Assembly: GCA_028291645.1 (NCBI GenBank)
Contig: JAQGNU010000010.1
Location: 1-44,018 of the forward strand
Direction of reading: 5' to 3'
DNA from: Nevskia sp.
GTDB lineage: Bacteria; Pseudomonadota; Gammaproteobacteria; Nevskiales; Nevskiaceae
Length of the DNA stretch: 44,018 bases
In this document: positions 36,234 to 44,018 of the stretch, piece after piece
Layout: each line of letters starts with the position of its first letter
Position numbering within the stretch: the stretch's first letter is position 1
Made by a program: the position numbers and the translations under genes
The notes under the pieces: generated by a model
The model's database searches: none
What the model was told of the DNA's origin: nothing
What the model saw: only the letters and a program-made list of their open reading frames with translations

Positions 36234-36683
36234 CTAAGCGCCGTCAGGAATTTCCGGCTCGACCAGATGCACCAGCAGGGTCAAGGACTCCTGCCAGCCC
36301 AGGTAGCAGAACTCGACCGGAATCGCGTCGGGGATGCCTTCCTGCACGATCTGCACGTCGGTTCCGCAAACGACCTGACGCAGGGAGATCGTGACCTGCA
36401 TTTCACCGGGCATATTGGGATCGTCGAACTGATCCGTGTGGCGGATGCGTTCATTCGGGACGAGTTCGGTGTACTTGACGCTGAAAGAGTGGCTGTTTCC
36501 GGTGCTGAAGTTCGTGAACGACATGCGGTAACCGCCACCGACCCTGGCATCCATGGAATGCACCTTCCCGGAAAATCCGTGCGGCGGCAGCCATTTGCTC
36601 AGCGCATCCGGGTCGAGAAAGGCGCGGTAGACGCGCGCGGGCGGCGCGCGGAGCACTCGGTGGAGTTGGACGGTGCCGGGCAT
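36234..36683 (-). CDS. SRPBCC/AHSA1-type ligand-binding protein
   Basis: 149 residues. The helix-grip START-like fold of the AHSA1 group is shown by LHRVLRAPPARVYRAFLDPDALSKWLPPHGFSGKVHSMDARVGGGYRMSF, YTELVPNERIRHTDQFDD, MPGEMQVTISLRQVVCGTDVQIVQEGIP and the C-terminal CYLGWQESLTLLVHLVEP. A strong ribosome site, TAGGAGGACC, precedes the ATG. Members bind hydrophobic ligands or act as co-chaperones; no role in propionate metabolism is known to me. Its stop codon touches one 53-bp repeat and its start lies 25 bases from the other, so the gene appears to be a unit inserted between acnD and prpF. Confidence 0.92.
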   Translation of the reverse strand: MPGTVQLHRVLRAPPARVYRAFLDPDALSKWLPPHGFSGKVHSMDARVGGGYRMSFTNFSTGNSHSFSVKYTELVPNERIRHTDQFDDPNMPGEMQVTISLRQVVCGTDVQIVQEGIPDAIPVEFCYLGWQESLTLLVHLVEPEIPDGA

Positions 36684-36708
36684 GTTCAGGTCCTCCTATG
36701 GAATCAGA

Positions 36709-36761
36709 TCGTAGTGCGGGTTAGACGCGGCTTTTCGCGTCGTAGCCCTCAGGTTCCGCGG
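36709..36761 (+). repeat. 53-bp direct repeat, copy 2 (right of SRPBCC gene)
   Basis: Second copy of the 36181-36233 repeat, same orientation, 47/53 identical, 528 bp away. The stem is less perfect here (TGCGGGTTAGACGC, GCGTCGTAGCCC). A further GCGGGTTA at 36765-36772 looks like the start of another degenerate unit. Confidence 0.9.
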
Positions 36762-36839
36762 AAGGCGGGTTATGACCGAAGGGAATCCCGCGGGACGCGG
36801 TGAAGCCGCTAACCTGCCCCACTGGCTGGCAGATGTAAT

Positions 36840-37262
36840 TCATTTCATAAGCCGCGGATCATCGCTTTTGACGCAGCGGCTCGCAGCCCAAGCGTTTACA
36901 TTGGCGTTGCTTATTTCACTACCTGACCTCAGTGCTTCCAGCACTACCGGCTGTTTGTTTGTACTTTGAGCTGCAATGTAGTCCGCCGCAGCCTTAGCGT
37001 GAAAGTTGTGCTCAGCTAAGTAGTTGCTGCTTTTAACTGCTTCGCATTCTGCTGCCGAGTCATACGCACTATCTTGCGTCCACTGAGATAGCGGCTTGGA
37101 ATCCAAAATTGTGTAGCCTCGCAGGTAGTCGGCATGCCCGTCATAGCTGCTGCGAGGTGGGATGAACAAATACCAGCCTCCAGCGGCGAGCAGCATCGGT
37201 GACGTCGCCGTTCCAAGCAAAAAAGTGACGCCCATGAATGTGCATAACCACGATCTGTCCAT
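36840..37262 (-). CDS. Small exported protein with paired cysteines, unknown function
   Basis: 140 residues with an N-terminal hydrophobic segment (CTFMGVTFLLGTATSPMLLAAGGWYLFIPP) and a mature part containing two cysteines: AYDSAAECEAVKSSN and AASRCVKSDDPRL. The WYL-x-PP start, PLSQW-x-x-x-x-AYDSAAECE and C-terminal SDDPRLK are a combination I recall from unnamed small exported proteobacterial proteins; no function is known to me. Base composition is visibly AT-richer than the flanking prp genes (many TTT, AAC and TTA-type codons), which suggests acquisition. It lies inside the prp operon between acnD and the SRPBCC gene. GGAGAAATAGCTT provides a ribosome site. Confidence 0.75.
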   Translation of the reverse strand: MDRSWLCTFMGVTFLLGTATSPMLLAAGGWYLFIPPRSSYDGHADYLRGYTILDSKPLSQWTQDSAYDSAAECEAVKSSNYLAEHNFHAKAAADYIAAQSTNKQPVVLEALRSGSEISNANVNAWAASRCVKSDDPRLMK

Positions 37263-37288
37263 AAGCTATTTCTCCGCAGCTAACGCAT

Positions 37289-37311
37289 GCACATAACGCC
37301 TCGTTAAGCCG
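37289..37311 (-). other. attC-like half-site overlapping the acnD stop
   Basis: Read on the minus strand: CGGCTTAAC, five bases GAGGC, then GTTATGTGC. This resembles the right half of integron cassette attC sites (from memory, CGGCTTAAC...GCGTTAGATGC in the classical 59-base element). A small orphan gene starts about 30 bases later, as in a cassette. No partner left half or integrase is visible, and the CTTAA is also the acnD stop region, so chance is quite possible. Confidence 0.25.
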
Positions 37312-39898
37312 CCTTCGACGACTCAAGAAAATCCTGCGCAAACCGCTGCAGCACACCGCCGGCTTCGTAGATCGACACTTCTTCAGCGGTATCGAGACGA
37401 CAAGTCACCGGCACTTCGACACGCTCGCCGTTCTTGCGCTTGATGACCAGCGTCAGCGTCGCGCGCGGCTTGCGTTCGCCGATGACGTCGAAAGTCTCGG
37501 TGCCGTCGATCGCCAGCGTTTTGCGATCGGTGCCCGGCTTGAACTCCAGCGGCAGCACACCCATGCCGACGAGGTTGGTGCGGTGGATGCGCTCGAAGCC
37601 TTCGGCCGCGATTGCTTCCACGCCGGCGAGGCGTACGCCCTTGGCGGCCCAGTCGCGCGAGGAGCCCTGGCCGTAGTCGGCACCGGCGATGATGATCAGC
37701 GGCTGCTTGCGCTGCATGTAGGTCTCGATGCCTTCCCACATACGCACGACCTTGCCTTCCGGTTCGAGGCGCGTCAGCGAACCCTTCTTGACCTTGCCGT
37801 CGACTACCGCCATCTCGTTGACCAGTTGCGGATTGGCGAAGGTGGCGCGTTGCGCGGTCAGGTGATCGCCGCGATGCGTCGCGTAGGAATTGAAGTCCTC
37901 TTCCGGCAGGCCCATCTTGTGAAGATATTCACCCGCAGCGCTGTCCAGCATGATCGCGTTCGACGGCGATAGGTGGTCGGTGGTGATGTTGTCGGGCAAC
38001 ACGGCCAGCGCGCGCATGCCTTTCAGCGTGCGCTCGCCGGCCAGCGCGCCTTCCCAGTACGGCGGACGGCGGATGTAGGTACTTTGCGGACGCCAGTCGT
38101 ACAGCGGACTGATCTTTTCGTCGCCGAGAATCTTGAACGTGAACATCGGCTCGTAGACCGCGCGGAACTGCGTGGGATTGACGCTCTTGGCGACGACGGC
38201 GTCGATCTCTTCATCGCTCGGCCAGATGTCCTTCAGCGTGACCGGCTTGCCCTGCTTGTCGATGCCGAGCACGTCCTTCTCGATGTCGAAGCGGACGGTG
38301 CCGGCAATGGCATAAGCCACTACCAGCGGCGGCGACGCGAGGAAGGCCTGCTTGGCGTAAGGGTGAATGCGGCCGTCGAAGTTGCGGTTGCCGGACAGCA
38401 CGGCGGTCGCGTACAGATCGCGGGCTATGATTTCCTTCTGGATCGCCGGATCGAGCGCGCCGCTCATGCCGTTGCACGTCGTGCAGGCGAAGGCGACGAT
38501 GCCGAAGCCCAGTTGCTCCAATTCCTGTAGCAGCTTGGCGTCTTCGAGATAGAGCTGAACCACCTTGGAGCCGGGCGCCAGTGAGGACTTGACCCAGGGC
38601 TTGCGGGTCAGGCCGCGCGCATTGGCGTTGCGTGCCAGCAGGCCGGCGGCAATCACGTTGCGCGGGTTGCTGGTGTTGGTGCAGCTGGTGATGGCGGCGA
38701 TGATGACCGCGCCGTCCGGCATCTGGCCGGGGATTTCTTCCCATTTTCCGGCGATGCCGCGTGCGGCGAGATCGGAAGTCGGCAGGCGCTTGTGCGGGTT
38801 GGATGGGCCGGCCATGTTGCGCACCACGGAGGACAGGTCGAACTTGATCACGCGCTCGTATTCGGCGGTCTTCAGTGAGTCCGCCCACAGGCCGGTTTCT
38901 TTCGCGTAAAGCTCGACCAGCTTGACCTGCTCGGCTTCGCGGCCGGTCAGCTTCAGATAGTCGATGGTCTGGCGGTCGATGTAGAACATCGCCGCAGTGG
39001 CGCCGAATTCCGGCGTCATGTTGGAGATCGTCGCGCGGTCGCCCAAGGTCAACGCGGAAACGCCTTCGCCGTAGAACTCGAGATAGGCGCCGACGACTTT
39101 TTCCTTGCGCAGGAATTCGGTCAGCGCCAGCACAACGTCGGTCGCGGTAATGTTCGGCTGCGGCTTGCCACTCAGCTCGACGCCGATGATATCCGGCAGG
39201 CGCATCCACGAGGCGCGGCCGAGCATGACGTTCTCGGCTTCGAGGCCGCCGACGCCGATCGCGATCACGCCGAGCGCGTCGACATGCGGCGTATGGCTGT
39301 CGGTGCCGACCAGCGTATCCGGGTAAGCCACGCCGTCACGCGCGTGGACCACCGGCGACATCCGCTCCAGATTGATCTGATGCATGATGCCGTTGCCCGG
39401 CGGAATCACTTCGACGTTCTTGAACGCCTTCTTGGTCCACTCGATGAAGTGGAAGCGGTCTTCGTTGCGGCGATCTTCGATCGCGCGGTTCTTCGCGAAC
39501 GCATCCTTGTCGAAGCCACCGAACTCGACGGCCAGCGAGTGATCGACGATCAGTTGCGTCTGCACGACTGGATTCACCTGTGCCGGATCGCCGCCCATGT
39601 CAGCGATCGCGTCGCGCAAGCCGGCGAGATCGACCAGCGCGGTCTGGCCGAGAATGTCGTGGCACACCACGCGTGCCGGAAACCAGGGAAAGTCGAGATC
39701 GCGCTTGCGCTCGATCAACTGCTTGAGCGAAGCCGTGAGTGTGGCCGGATCGCAGCGGCGCACCAGGTTTTCGGCATGCACGCGCGAGGTATACGGCAGC
39801 TTGGCGTAGGCGCCGGGCTCGATCGCATCGACCGCGGCACGCGTGTCGAAATAATCGAGTTGGGTGCCGGGAAGAGGTTTGCGGTGGGCGGTGTTCAT
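37304..39898 (-). CDS. acnD: Fe/S-dependent 2-methylisocitrate dehydratase AcnD
   Basis: 864 residues of the aconitase superfamily. MNTAHRKPLPGTQLDYFDTRAAVDAI is the usual AcnD start, so the ATG at 39898 is preferred over one at 39910 that lies inside the repeat at 39906-39992. The cluster cysteines are in AITSCTNTSNPRNV and FACTTCNGMSGALD. DSHTPHVDALGVIAIGVGG, SGNRNFDGRIHP and GADYGQGSSRDWAAKG (swivel domain) are family blocks. It dehydrates 2-methylcitrate to 2-methylaconitate, which PrpF isomerises. With prpD also present, the operon carries both the Fe/S-dependent and independent routes. A pseudomonad-type gene order is kept apart from the two inserted genes downstream. Confidence 0.97.
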   Translation of the reverse strand: MNTAHRKPLPGTQLDYFDTRAAVDAIEPGAYAKLPYTSRVHAENLVRRCDPATLTASLKQLIERKRDLDFPWFPARVVCHDILGQTALVDLAGLRDAIADMGGDPAQVNPVVQTQLIVDHSLAVEFGGFDKDAFAKNRAIEDRRNEDRFHFIEWTKKAFKNVEVIPPGNGIMHQINLERMSPVVHARDGVAYPDTLVGTDSHTPHVDALGVIAIGVGGLEAENVMLGRASWMRLPDIIGVELSGKPQPNITATDVVLALTEFLRKEKVVGAYLEFYGEGVSALTLGDRATISNMTPEFGATAAMFYIDRQTIDYLKLTGREAEQVKLVELYAKETGLWADSLKTAEYERVIKFDLSSVVRNMAGPSNPHKRLPTSDLAARGIAGKWEEIPGQMPDGAVIIAAITSCTNTSNPRNVIAAGLLARNANARGLTRKPWVKSSLAPGSKVVQLYLEDAKLLQELEQLGFGIVAFACTTCNGMSGALDPAIQKEIIARDLYATAVLSGNRNFDGRIHPYAKQAFLASPPLVVAYAIAGTVRFDIEKDVLGIDKQGKPVTLKDIWPSDEEIDAVVAKSVNPTQFRAVYEPMFTFKILGDEKISPLYDWRPQSTYIRRPPYWEGALAGERTLKGMRALAVLPDNITTDHLSPSNAIMLDSAAGEYLHKMGLPEEDFNSYATHRGDHLTAQRATFANPQLVNEMAVVDGKVKKGSLTRLEPEGKVVRMWEGIETYMQRKQPLIIIAGADYGQGSSRDWAAKGVRLAGVEAIAAEGFERIHRTNLVGMGVLPLEFKPGTDRKTLAIDGTETFDVIGERKPRATLTLVIKRKNGERVEVPVTCRLDTAEEVSIYEAGGVLQRFAQDFLESSKAA

Positions 39899-39905
39899 AG
39901 GTTTC

Positions 39906-39992
39906 GTCATTCCCGCGAAGGCGGGAATCCAGTTCTGAGAAAAGGGAGTGGCATCGGAAAGAAAACTGGATCACCGCCTGCGCGGGGATGAC
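39906..39992. repeat. MITE-like repeat, copy B, between prpC and acnD
   Basis: 87 bp. The left arm is GTCATTCCCGCGAAGGCGGG and the right arm, read on the opposite strand, is GTCATCCCCGCGCAGGCGGT; both are followed by ATCCAGTT. The arms match at about 24 of 28 positions. It fills almost the whole prpC-acnD gap. Its left end contributes the GGGAATGAC just before the acnD start, including an alternative ATG (39910). Confidence 0.88.
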
Positions 39993-40008
39993 CTTCGCTA
40001 TGCGAAGC

Positions 40009-41166
40009 TCATTTGCGATCTTTCAAAGGCACGAACTTCAGATCCTCCGGCCCGACGTAGTTGGCGCTCGGACGGATGATCTTGTTGTCGATGCGCTGCT
40101 CGACGATGTGCGCGCTCCAGCCGGACGTGCGCGCGATGACGAACAGCGGCGTGAACATCGCCGTCGGCACGCCCATCATGTGGTAGCTGACGGCGCTGAA
40201 CCAGTCGAGGTTCGGGAACATCTTCTTGATGTCCCACATCACCGTTTCGAGGCGCTCGGCGATGTCGAACATTTTCATCGAGCCGGCCTCCTTGGAAAGA
40301 TTGCGCGCGACTTCCTTGATCACCTTGTTGCGCGGATCGCTGATCGTATAGACCGGGTGGCCGAAGCCGATGATGACTTCCTTCTTGTCGACGCGCGCCT
40401 TGATATCGGCCTCGGCTTCGTCGGGGCTGTCGTAGCGCTTCTGGATTTCGAACGCGAATTCGTTGGCACCGCCGTGCTTCGGTCCGCGCAGCGCGCCGAT
40501 GCCGCCGGTGATCGCGGAATAGATATCGGAGCCGGTGCCGGCGATCACGCGGCAGGCGAAGGTCGAAGCATTGAACTCGTGCTCGGCGTAGAGGATCAAG
40601 CTGGTGTGCATCGCCTTCACCCACAGTTCGCTCGGCGCCTTGCCGTGCAGCAGATGCAGGAAGTGGCCGCCGATCGAATCGTCGTCGGTTTCGACTTCGA
40701 TGATCTTGCCGTTGACGGCATAGTGATACCAGTACAGCAGCATCGAACCGAGGCTCGCCATCAGGCGGTCGGCGATGTCGCGCGCACCCGGATGGTTGTG
40801 GTCGTCCTTCTCCGGCAGGTTGCAGCCGAGCGCCGATACACCGGTGCGCATCACGTCCATCGGATGGCTCGATGCCGGCAGCGCTTCCAGCGCCGACTTG
40901 ACGTTCGCCGGCAGGCCGCGCAGCGCCTTCAGCTTGGTCTTGTACGCCGCGAGTTCGGTCTTGGTCGGCAGCTTGCCATGCACCAACAGATGCGCGATCT
41001 CTTCGAACTCACAGGTGTCGGCAACATCCAGAATGTCATAGCCGCGGTAATGCAGATCGTTGCCGCTGCGGCCGACGGTACACAGCGCGGTGTTGCCCGC
41101 GGTGACGCCGGACAGGGCGACCGATTTCTTCGGTTTGAAGCCGGCAGCGGATGCGTTGTCAGACAT
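40009..41166 (-). CDS. prpC: 2-methylcitrate synthase PrpC
   Basis: 385 residues, matching the ~375-390 of bacterial PrpC. Opening [30 protein letters not shown] is typical. Catalytic residues are the histidines in [11 protein letters not shown] and [13 protein letters not shown] and the Asp in [31 protein letters not shown] carries the substrate-binding Arg. It condenses propionyl-CoA with oxaloacetate. GGAGGAACCC (just before the ATG) is the ribosome site. It lies 47 bases after prpB and 110 bases before acnD, the latter gap filled by a repeat. Confidence 0.97.
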   Translation of the reverse strand: MSDNASAAGFKPKKSVALSGVTAGNTALCTVGRSGNDLHYRGYDILDVADTCEFEEIAHLLVHGKLPTKTELAAYKTKLKALRGLPANVKSALEALPASSHPMDVMRTGVSALGCNLPEKDDHNHPGARDIADRLMASLGSMLLYWYHYAVNGKIIEVETDDDSIGGHFLHLLHGKAPSELWVKAMHTSLILYAEHEFNASTFACRVIAGTGSDIYSAITGGIGALRGPKHGGANEFAFEIQKRYDSPDEAEADIKARVDKKEVIIGFGHPVYTISDPRNKVIKEVARNLSKEAGSMKMFDIAERLETVMWDIKKMFPNLDWFSAVSYHMMGVPTAMFTPLFVIARTSGWSAHIVEQRIDNKIIRPSANYVGPEDLKFVPLKDRK

Positions 41167-41213
41167 GGGTTCCTCCGATCGTGAAAGGGGTTTTGCAGTG
41201 CCGAATGCGCCGG

Positions 41214-42128
41214 CTATTTTTTCTGGGAGAACAGCGTGTCGAGCTTTTGTTCGTACGCATAATAGTCGAGGTACTTATAGAGGTCCGCGCGCGTCTGCAT
41301 GATCGGCACCACGTTCTTCTGCGTGCCTTCCTCGCGAATCGTCTGGTAGACCTTCAGCGCCGCCGCGTTCATCGCGCGATACGCCGAGCAGCAATACAGC
41401 ACCATGTCGACGTCGACCGAGCCGAGTTCCTGCGTGCTGAACAGCGGCGTGAAGCCGAACTCGGTGATGTTGGCAAGAATCGGAACTTTCACTGCGGCCT
41501 TGAACTTCTTGTACATCGAAAGCTCGGTCATCGCTTCCGGGAAGATCATGTCGGCACCGGCTTCGACGTAGGCGATCGCGCGCTCGATCGCGGCATCGAT
41601 GCCTTCGATCGCCAGCGCATCGGTGCGCGCCATGATGACGAAACTGTCGTCGCTGCGCGCATCGACCGCGGCTTTCACGCGATCGACCATCTCATCCTTG
41701 CTGACCACTTCCTTGCCCGGACGATGGCCGCAGCGCTTGGAACTGACCTGGTCTTCCAGATGCACCGCGCCGACGCCGGCCTTGATCATCGAGCGGATCG
41801 TGCGGGCGATGTTGAACGCGCCGCCCCAGCCGGTATCGATGTCGACCAGCAGCGGCAGCGTGGTGACATCGGTGATACGACGGATATCGATCAGCACATC
41901 TTCCATCGTGCTGATGCCGAGATCCGGCATGCCGAGCGAGTTGGCGGCGACGCCGCCGCCGGACAGGTACAGCGCCTTGAAGCCCGTGGCCTGCGCCATG
42001 CGCGCGGCGTAGGCGGTGATGGCGCCGGCGATCTGCAGCGGCTTCTCGGTGGCGACCGCTTCGCGGAAGCGCGCACCGGCCGAAGGCAGGGCTTTCGAAT
42101 GTGAAGCAGCGACGGTTTCGGTACTCAT
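41214..42128 (-). CDS. prpB: 2-methylisocitrate lyase PrpB
   Basis: 304 residues from the ATG at 42128 (GCGAGAGCTC before it); an upstream in-frame extension to 42215 runs through the promoter and is rejected. Family blocks: [79 protein letters not shown] (KRCGH carries the catalytic Cys) and [18 protein letters not shown]. It splits 2-methylisocitrate into pyruvate and succinate. It is the first gene of the operon, downstream of a sigma-54-type promoter and divergent from prpR. Confidence 0.97.
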   Translation of the reverse strand: MSTETVAASHSKALPSAGARFREAVATEKPLQIAGAITAYAARMAQATGFKALYLSGGGVAANSLGMPDLGISTMEDVLIDIRRITDVTTLPLLVDIDTGWGGAFNIARTIRSMIKAGVGAVHLEDQVSSKRCGHRPGKEVVSKDEMVDRVKAAVDARSDDSFVIMARTDALAIEGIDAAIERAIAYVEAGADMIFPEAMTELSMYKKFKAAVKVPILANITEFGFTPLFSTQELGSVDVDMVLYCCSAYRAMNAAALKVYQTIREEGTQKNVVPIMQTRADLYKYLDYYAYEQKLDTLFSQKK

Positions 42129-42179
42129 GAGCTCTCGCGTTGCTGGCAGCGGATGGGGTCCGCGCGGTGGTGTATGAGT

Positions 42180-42195
42180 CCAAAGCGCGTGCCAA
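42180..42195 (-). promoter_or_regulatory. Sigma-54 (-24/-12) promoter for prpBC-acnD-prpFD
   Basis: On the minus strand TTGGCACG-CGCT-TTGG matches the consensus TTGGCACG-N4-TTGC at all but the final base. Transcription would start about 40 bases before prpB. The divergent activator PrpR is a sigma-54 enhancer-binding protein, which fits. Confidence 0.75.
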
Positions 42196-42222
42196 CTGCA
42201 CGGCGCGCGCGCCATTGCGATT

Positions 42223-42240
42223 TATCAAGCTGATTTATAT
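42223..42240. promoter_or_regulatory. Possible IHF site in the prpR-prpB region
   Basis: TATCAAGCTGATTTATAT is an AT-rich stretch near the IHF consensus (WATCAA-N4-TTR, one mismatch), placed between the sigma-54 promoter and the putative PrpR operators, where DNA bending is normally needed. Confidence 0.35.
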
Positions 42241-42315
42241 CGATATTCCAATCCGGCGGCGTCCTCAAACCAGGGCCAGCCGAACGTCATCGGATGTTCT
42301 ATCATGGTGCAATCT

Positions 42316-42339
42316 GTTTCATGCAACGTTTTTGCAACA
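42316..42339. promoter_or_regulatory. Putative PrpR operators (enhancer)
   Basis: TGTTTCATGCAACG (42316-42329) and, overlapping, CGTTTTTGCAACA (42327-42339), whose reverse is TGTTGCAAAAACG: two imperfect copies of a TGTT-x-CA...AACA-like palindrome. They lie about 150 bp upstream of the prpB transcription start, a normal enhancer distance, and end at the prpR start codon, so PrpR could also repress itself. Confidence 0.45.
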
Positions 42340-42340
42340 T

Positions 42341-43981
42341 ATGCCCTCTACGCCCACGCGCCGCTACAACCGCACCGATGCCGATGCCGAGCGCAAGCCG
42401 GTGATCTGGACGGTCAGCGTTTCGCGCCTGTCGGGATTGCTCAACGACGTCACCCCCGAGTACGACGATCGCGCGCTCATCGAGCCGATCAATCTCGGTT
42501 TCGAAGAAGCGGTGCGGCACGTGCGCCGGCGCCTGCAGAGCGAGGATTGCGACGTATTGATCGCCGCCGGCTCCAACGGCGCCTACCTGAAAAACCGCGT
42601 CGACAAGCCGGTGGTGCTGGTCCGCTTAAGCGGCTTCGATCTGATGCAGGCGCTGGCACGCGCGCGCAAGCTGTCGCCGCGCATCGGCCTGGTCACGCAT
42701 GCCAGCGATCTGCCGGAGTTCGTCGAATTCCAGCGCGGCTTCGGGCTCAGCATCGAGCAGCGCACTTTTGTCACCGCGGAAGATGCGCGCAGCAGCGTCG
42801 CCGAGCTGGTCGCGCAGGGCGTCAAGGTCATCGTCGGCACCGGGCTTGCCACCGAACTCGCCGAACAGGCCGGCGTGCCCGGCATCCTGCTGTACTCGGC
42901 CGAAACCATCCGCGCTGCGTTCGATTCCGCACTCGACATCGCACGCGTCGTGCACAACCCGCAGCACTACACCGCGCCGCGCGCATCGCGACGCGCGCCG
43001 GCAACGCCGGGCCTGCGTTATGGCCTGGACGACCTGCTCGGCGACAGCGCGGCTATGCAGCAGGTGCGCGCAGCCGTGCAGCGTTGCGCCAGTTCGGATG
43101 CGACGCTACTGATCACCGGCGCCACCGGCACCGGCAAGGAGCTGGTCGCGCAAGCCGTGCACGCCGGCAGCACGCGTCGTGCGCAGCCGTTCGTCGCGGT
43201 CAATTGCGGCGCGATCGCCGAATCGCTGCTCGAATCGGAACTGTTCGGCTACGACGAAGGCGCCTTCACCGGCTCGCGCCGCGGCGGCCGCGCCGGCTTG
43301 ATCGAAGCCGCGCAGAACGGCAGTCTGTTTCTCGACGAAATCGGCGAAATGCCGCTGGCCTTGCAGACGCGTTTGCTGCGCGTGCTGGAAGAACGCCAGG
43401 TCTTGCGCGTCGGCTCATCGCGACCTTTGCCGGTCGACATCCGCGTGATCGCAGCGACGCATTGCGATCTGCCGGCACGCGTCGCCAGCAAGCAGTTCCG
43501 CGCCGATCTGTTCTTCCGCCTCAACGTGCTGCACATCGATCTGCCGAATCTGGCCGAGCATCCGCAGGATCTGCCGCTGCTCGCGCAGAGCTTTCTGCAG
43601 CGCGGCAGCCCTGCGGCCGCACCCGCGTTCGCCGCCGACGCGCTGCGTCTGCTGCGGCGTCATCCCTGGCCCGGCAATGTGCGCGAGCTGCGCAATTTGA
43701 TGGAGCGCCTGAACCTGCAGGGCAAGATCGACGGCTGGCCGCACAAGATCGATGCGGCCTGGCTGAAGCGTGCGGCACCTGAACTGGATGCGCCTGCATC
43801 AACGCCAGGCCCTGCTTCGAATGGCAATGGTTCGACATTCGATCCCGTTATCGCGCGCCCCAGCCGTACCGAACTGAAACGGCGTTTGGGCAAAGCGCGC
43901 GGCAACCGTCGCGCCGTCGCCGCGCAACTCGGCGTATCGCGCACTACCTTGTGGCGCTGGTTGCGGGAAGCGGACCGCTGA
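42341..43981 (+). CDS. prpR: Propionate catabolism activator PrpR (sigma-54 dependent)
   Basis: 546 residues from the ATG at 42341. Residues ~18-205 form the PrpR_N sensor domain (VIWTVSVSRLSGLLNDVTPEYDD, CDVLIAAGSNGAYLKNRVDKPVVLVRLSGFDLMQAL). The AAA+ domain has Walker A GATGTGKE, YDEGAFTGSRRGGRAGLIE (the GAFTG loop contacting sigma-54), Walker B GSLFLDEIGE, and HPWPGNVRELRNLMERL. A C-terminal Fis-type helix-turn-helix reads NRRAVAAQLGVSRTTLWRWLRE. It senses 2-methylcitrate in characterised homologues. An upstream frame extension to 42140 runs through the promoter region. No clear ribosome site precedes the ATG. It is divergent from prpB. Confidence 0.95.
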   Translation: MPSTPTRRYNRTDADAERKPVIWTVSVSRLSGLLNDVTPEYDDRALIEPINLGFEEAVRHVRRRLQSEDCDVLIAAGSNGAYLKNRVDKPVVLVRLSGFDLMQALARARKLSPRIGLVTHASDLPEFVEFQRGFGLSIEQRTFVTAEDARSSVAELVAQGVKVIVGTGLATELAEQAGVPGILLYSAETIRAAFDSALDIARVVHNPQHYTAPRASRRAPATPGLRYGLDDLLGDSAAMQQVRAAVQRCASSDATLLITGATGTGKELVAQAVHAGSTRRAQPFVAVNCGAIAESLLESELFGYDEGAFTGSRRGGRAGLIEAAQNGSLFLDEIGEMPLALQTRLLRVLEERQVLRVGSSRPLPVDIRVIAATHCDLPARVASKQFRADLFFRLNVLHIDLPNLAEHPQDLPLLAQSFLQRGSPAAAPAFAADALRLLRRHPWPGNVRELRNLMERLNLQGKIDGWPHKIDAAWLKRAAPELDAPASTPGPASNGNGSTFDPVIARPSRTELKRRLGKARGNRRAVAAQLGVSRTTLWRWLREADR

Positions 43982-44018
43982 CCTGCGTCGCAGCTATCAG
44001 CCAAAGATCAACCGACGT

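Noticed and set aside
42129-42215. N-terminal extension of PrpB
   Set aside because: It would read through the sigma-54 promoter; PrpB homologues begin at the MST-type start used here.

Overview
The window is chromosomal DNA from a high-GC, aerobic, Gram-negative bacterium. The outer-membrane proteins (TonB-dependent receptor, DUF1302 barrel), Lol-type lipoprotein factors, an acnD/prpF-type methylcitrate operon with a sigma-54 PrpR, and strong PrpD similarity to enterobacterial/pseudomonad PrpD all point to a gammaproteobacterium. The DUF1329/DUF1302/RND/YCF48 cassette suggests a lipid- or steroid-using lineage (Nevskiales/Steroidobacterales-like is a guess). I see no rRNA, tRNA, CRISPR, prophage or insertion sequence.

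Layout. (a) 1-1100: an endoglycoceramidase-like GH5 lipoprotein, cut by the window edge, divergent from an AraC regulator (1101-2144). (b) 2321-6333: a LolA-like secreted protein overlapping a large sortilin-type Asp-box propeller, closed by a clear intrinsic terminator. (c) 6457-8637 (-): a TonB-dependent receptor. (d) 8906-15737: DUF1329, DUF1302, MMPL/RND exporter and YCF48-like propeller, apparently one operon with large hairpins between its first two genes. (e) 15890-29293: mostly secreted or lipoprotein hydrolases: a penicillin-acylase-type Ntn hydrolase, two PF04185 phosphoesterases/phospholipases C, a CocE-type S15 hydrolase and an M28 metallopeptidase. Between them lie a DUF1304 membrane protein, a tiny secreted tandem-repeat protein and msrA-msrB. 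(f) 29364-33186 (-): an ArsB/SLC13-type permease, 2,4-dienoyl-CoA reductase (fadH) and a hotdog thioesterase. (g) 33302-43981: the 2-methylcitrate locus. prpB-prpC-acnD-(two foreign-looking genes)-prpF-prpD lie on the minus strand, with prpR divergent.

How the genes may fit together (inference): cell-surface hydrolases release lipids, acyl chains and phosphate. LolA/LolB-like carriers, a beta-barrel and an RND pump move hydrophobic material through the envelope. FadH and the thioesterase handle unsaturated acyl-CoAs, and the methylcitrate cycle burns the resulting propionyl-CoA.

The most unusual features are the 16-residue-repeat secreted protein, two MITE-like repeats occupying gene gaps of the prp operon and reaching the downstream start codons, the AT-richer insert in that operon with 53-bp direct repeats, and the stop-codon-overlapping hairpin between the DUF1329 and DUF1302 genes. 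None of the computational or database checks named below could be run here.
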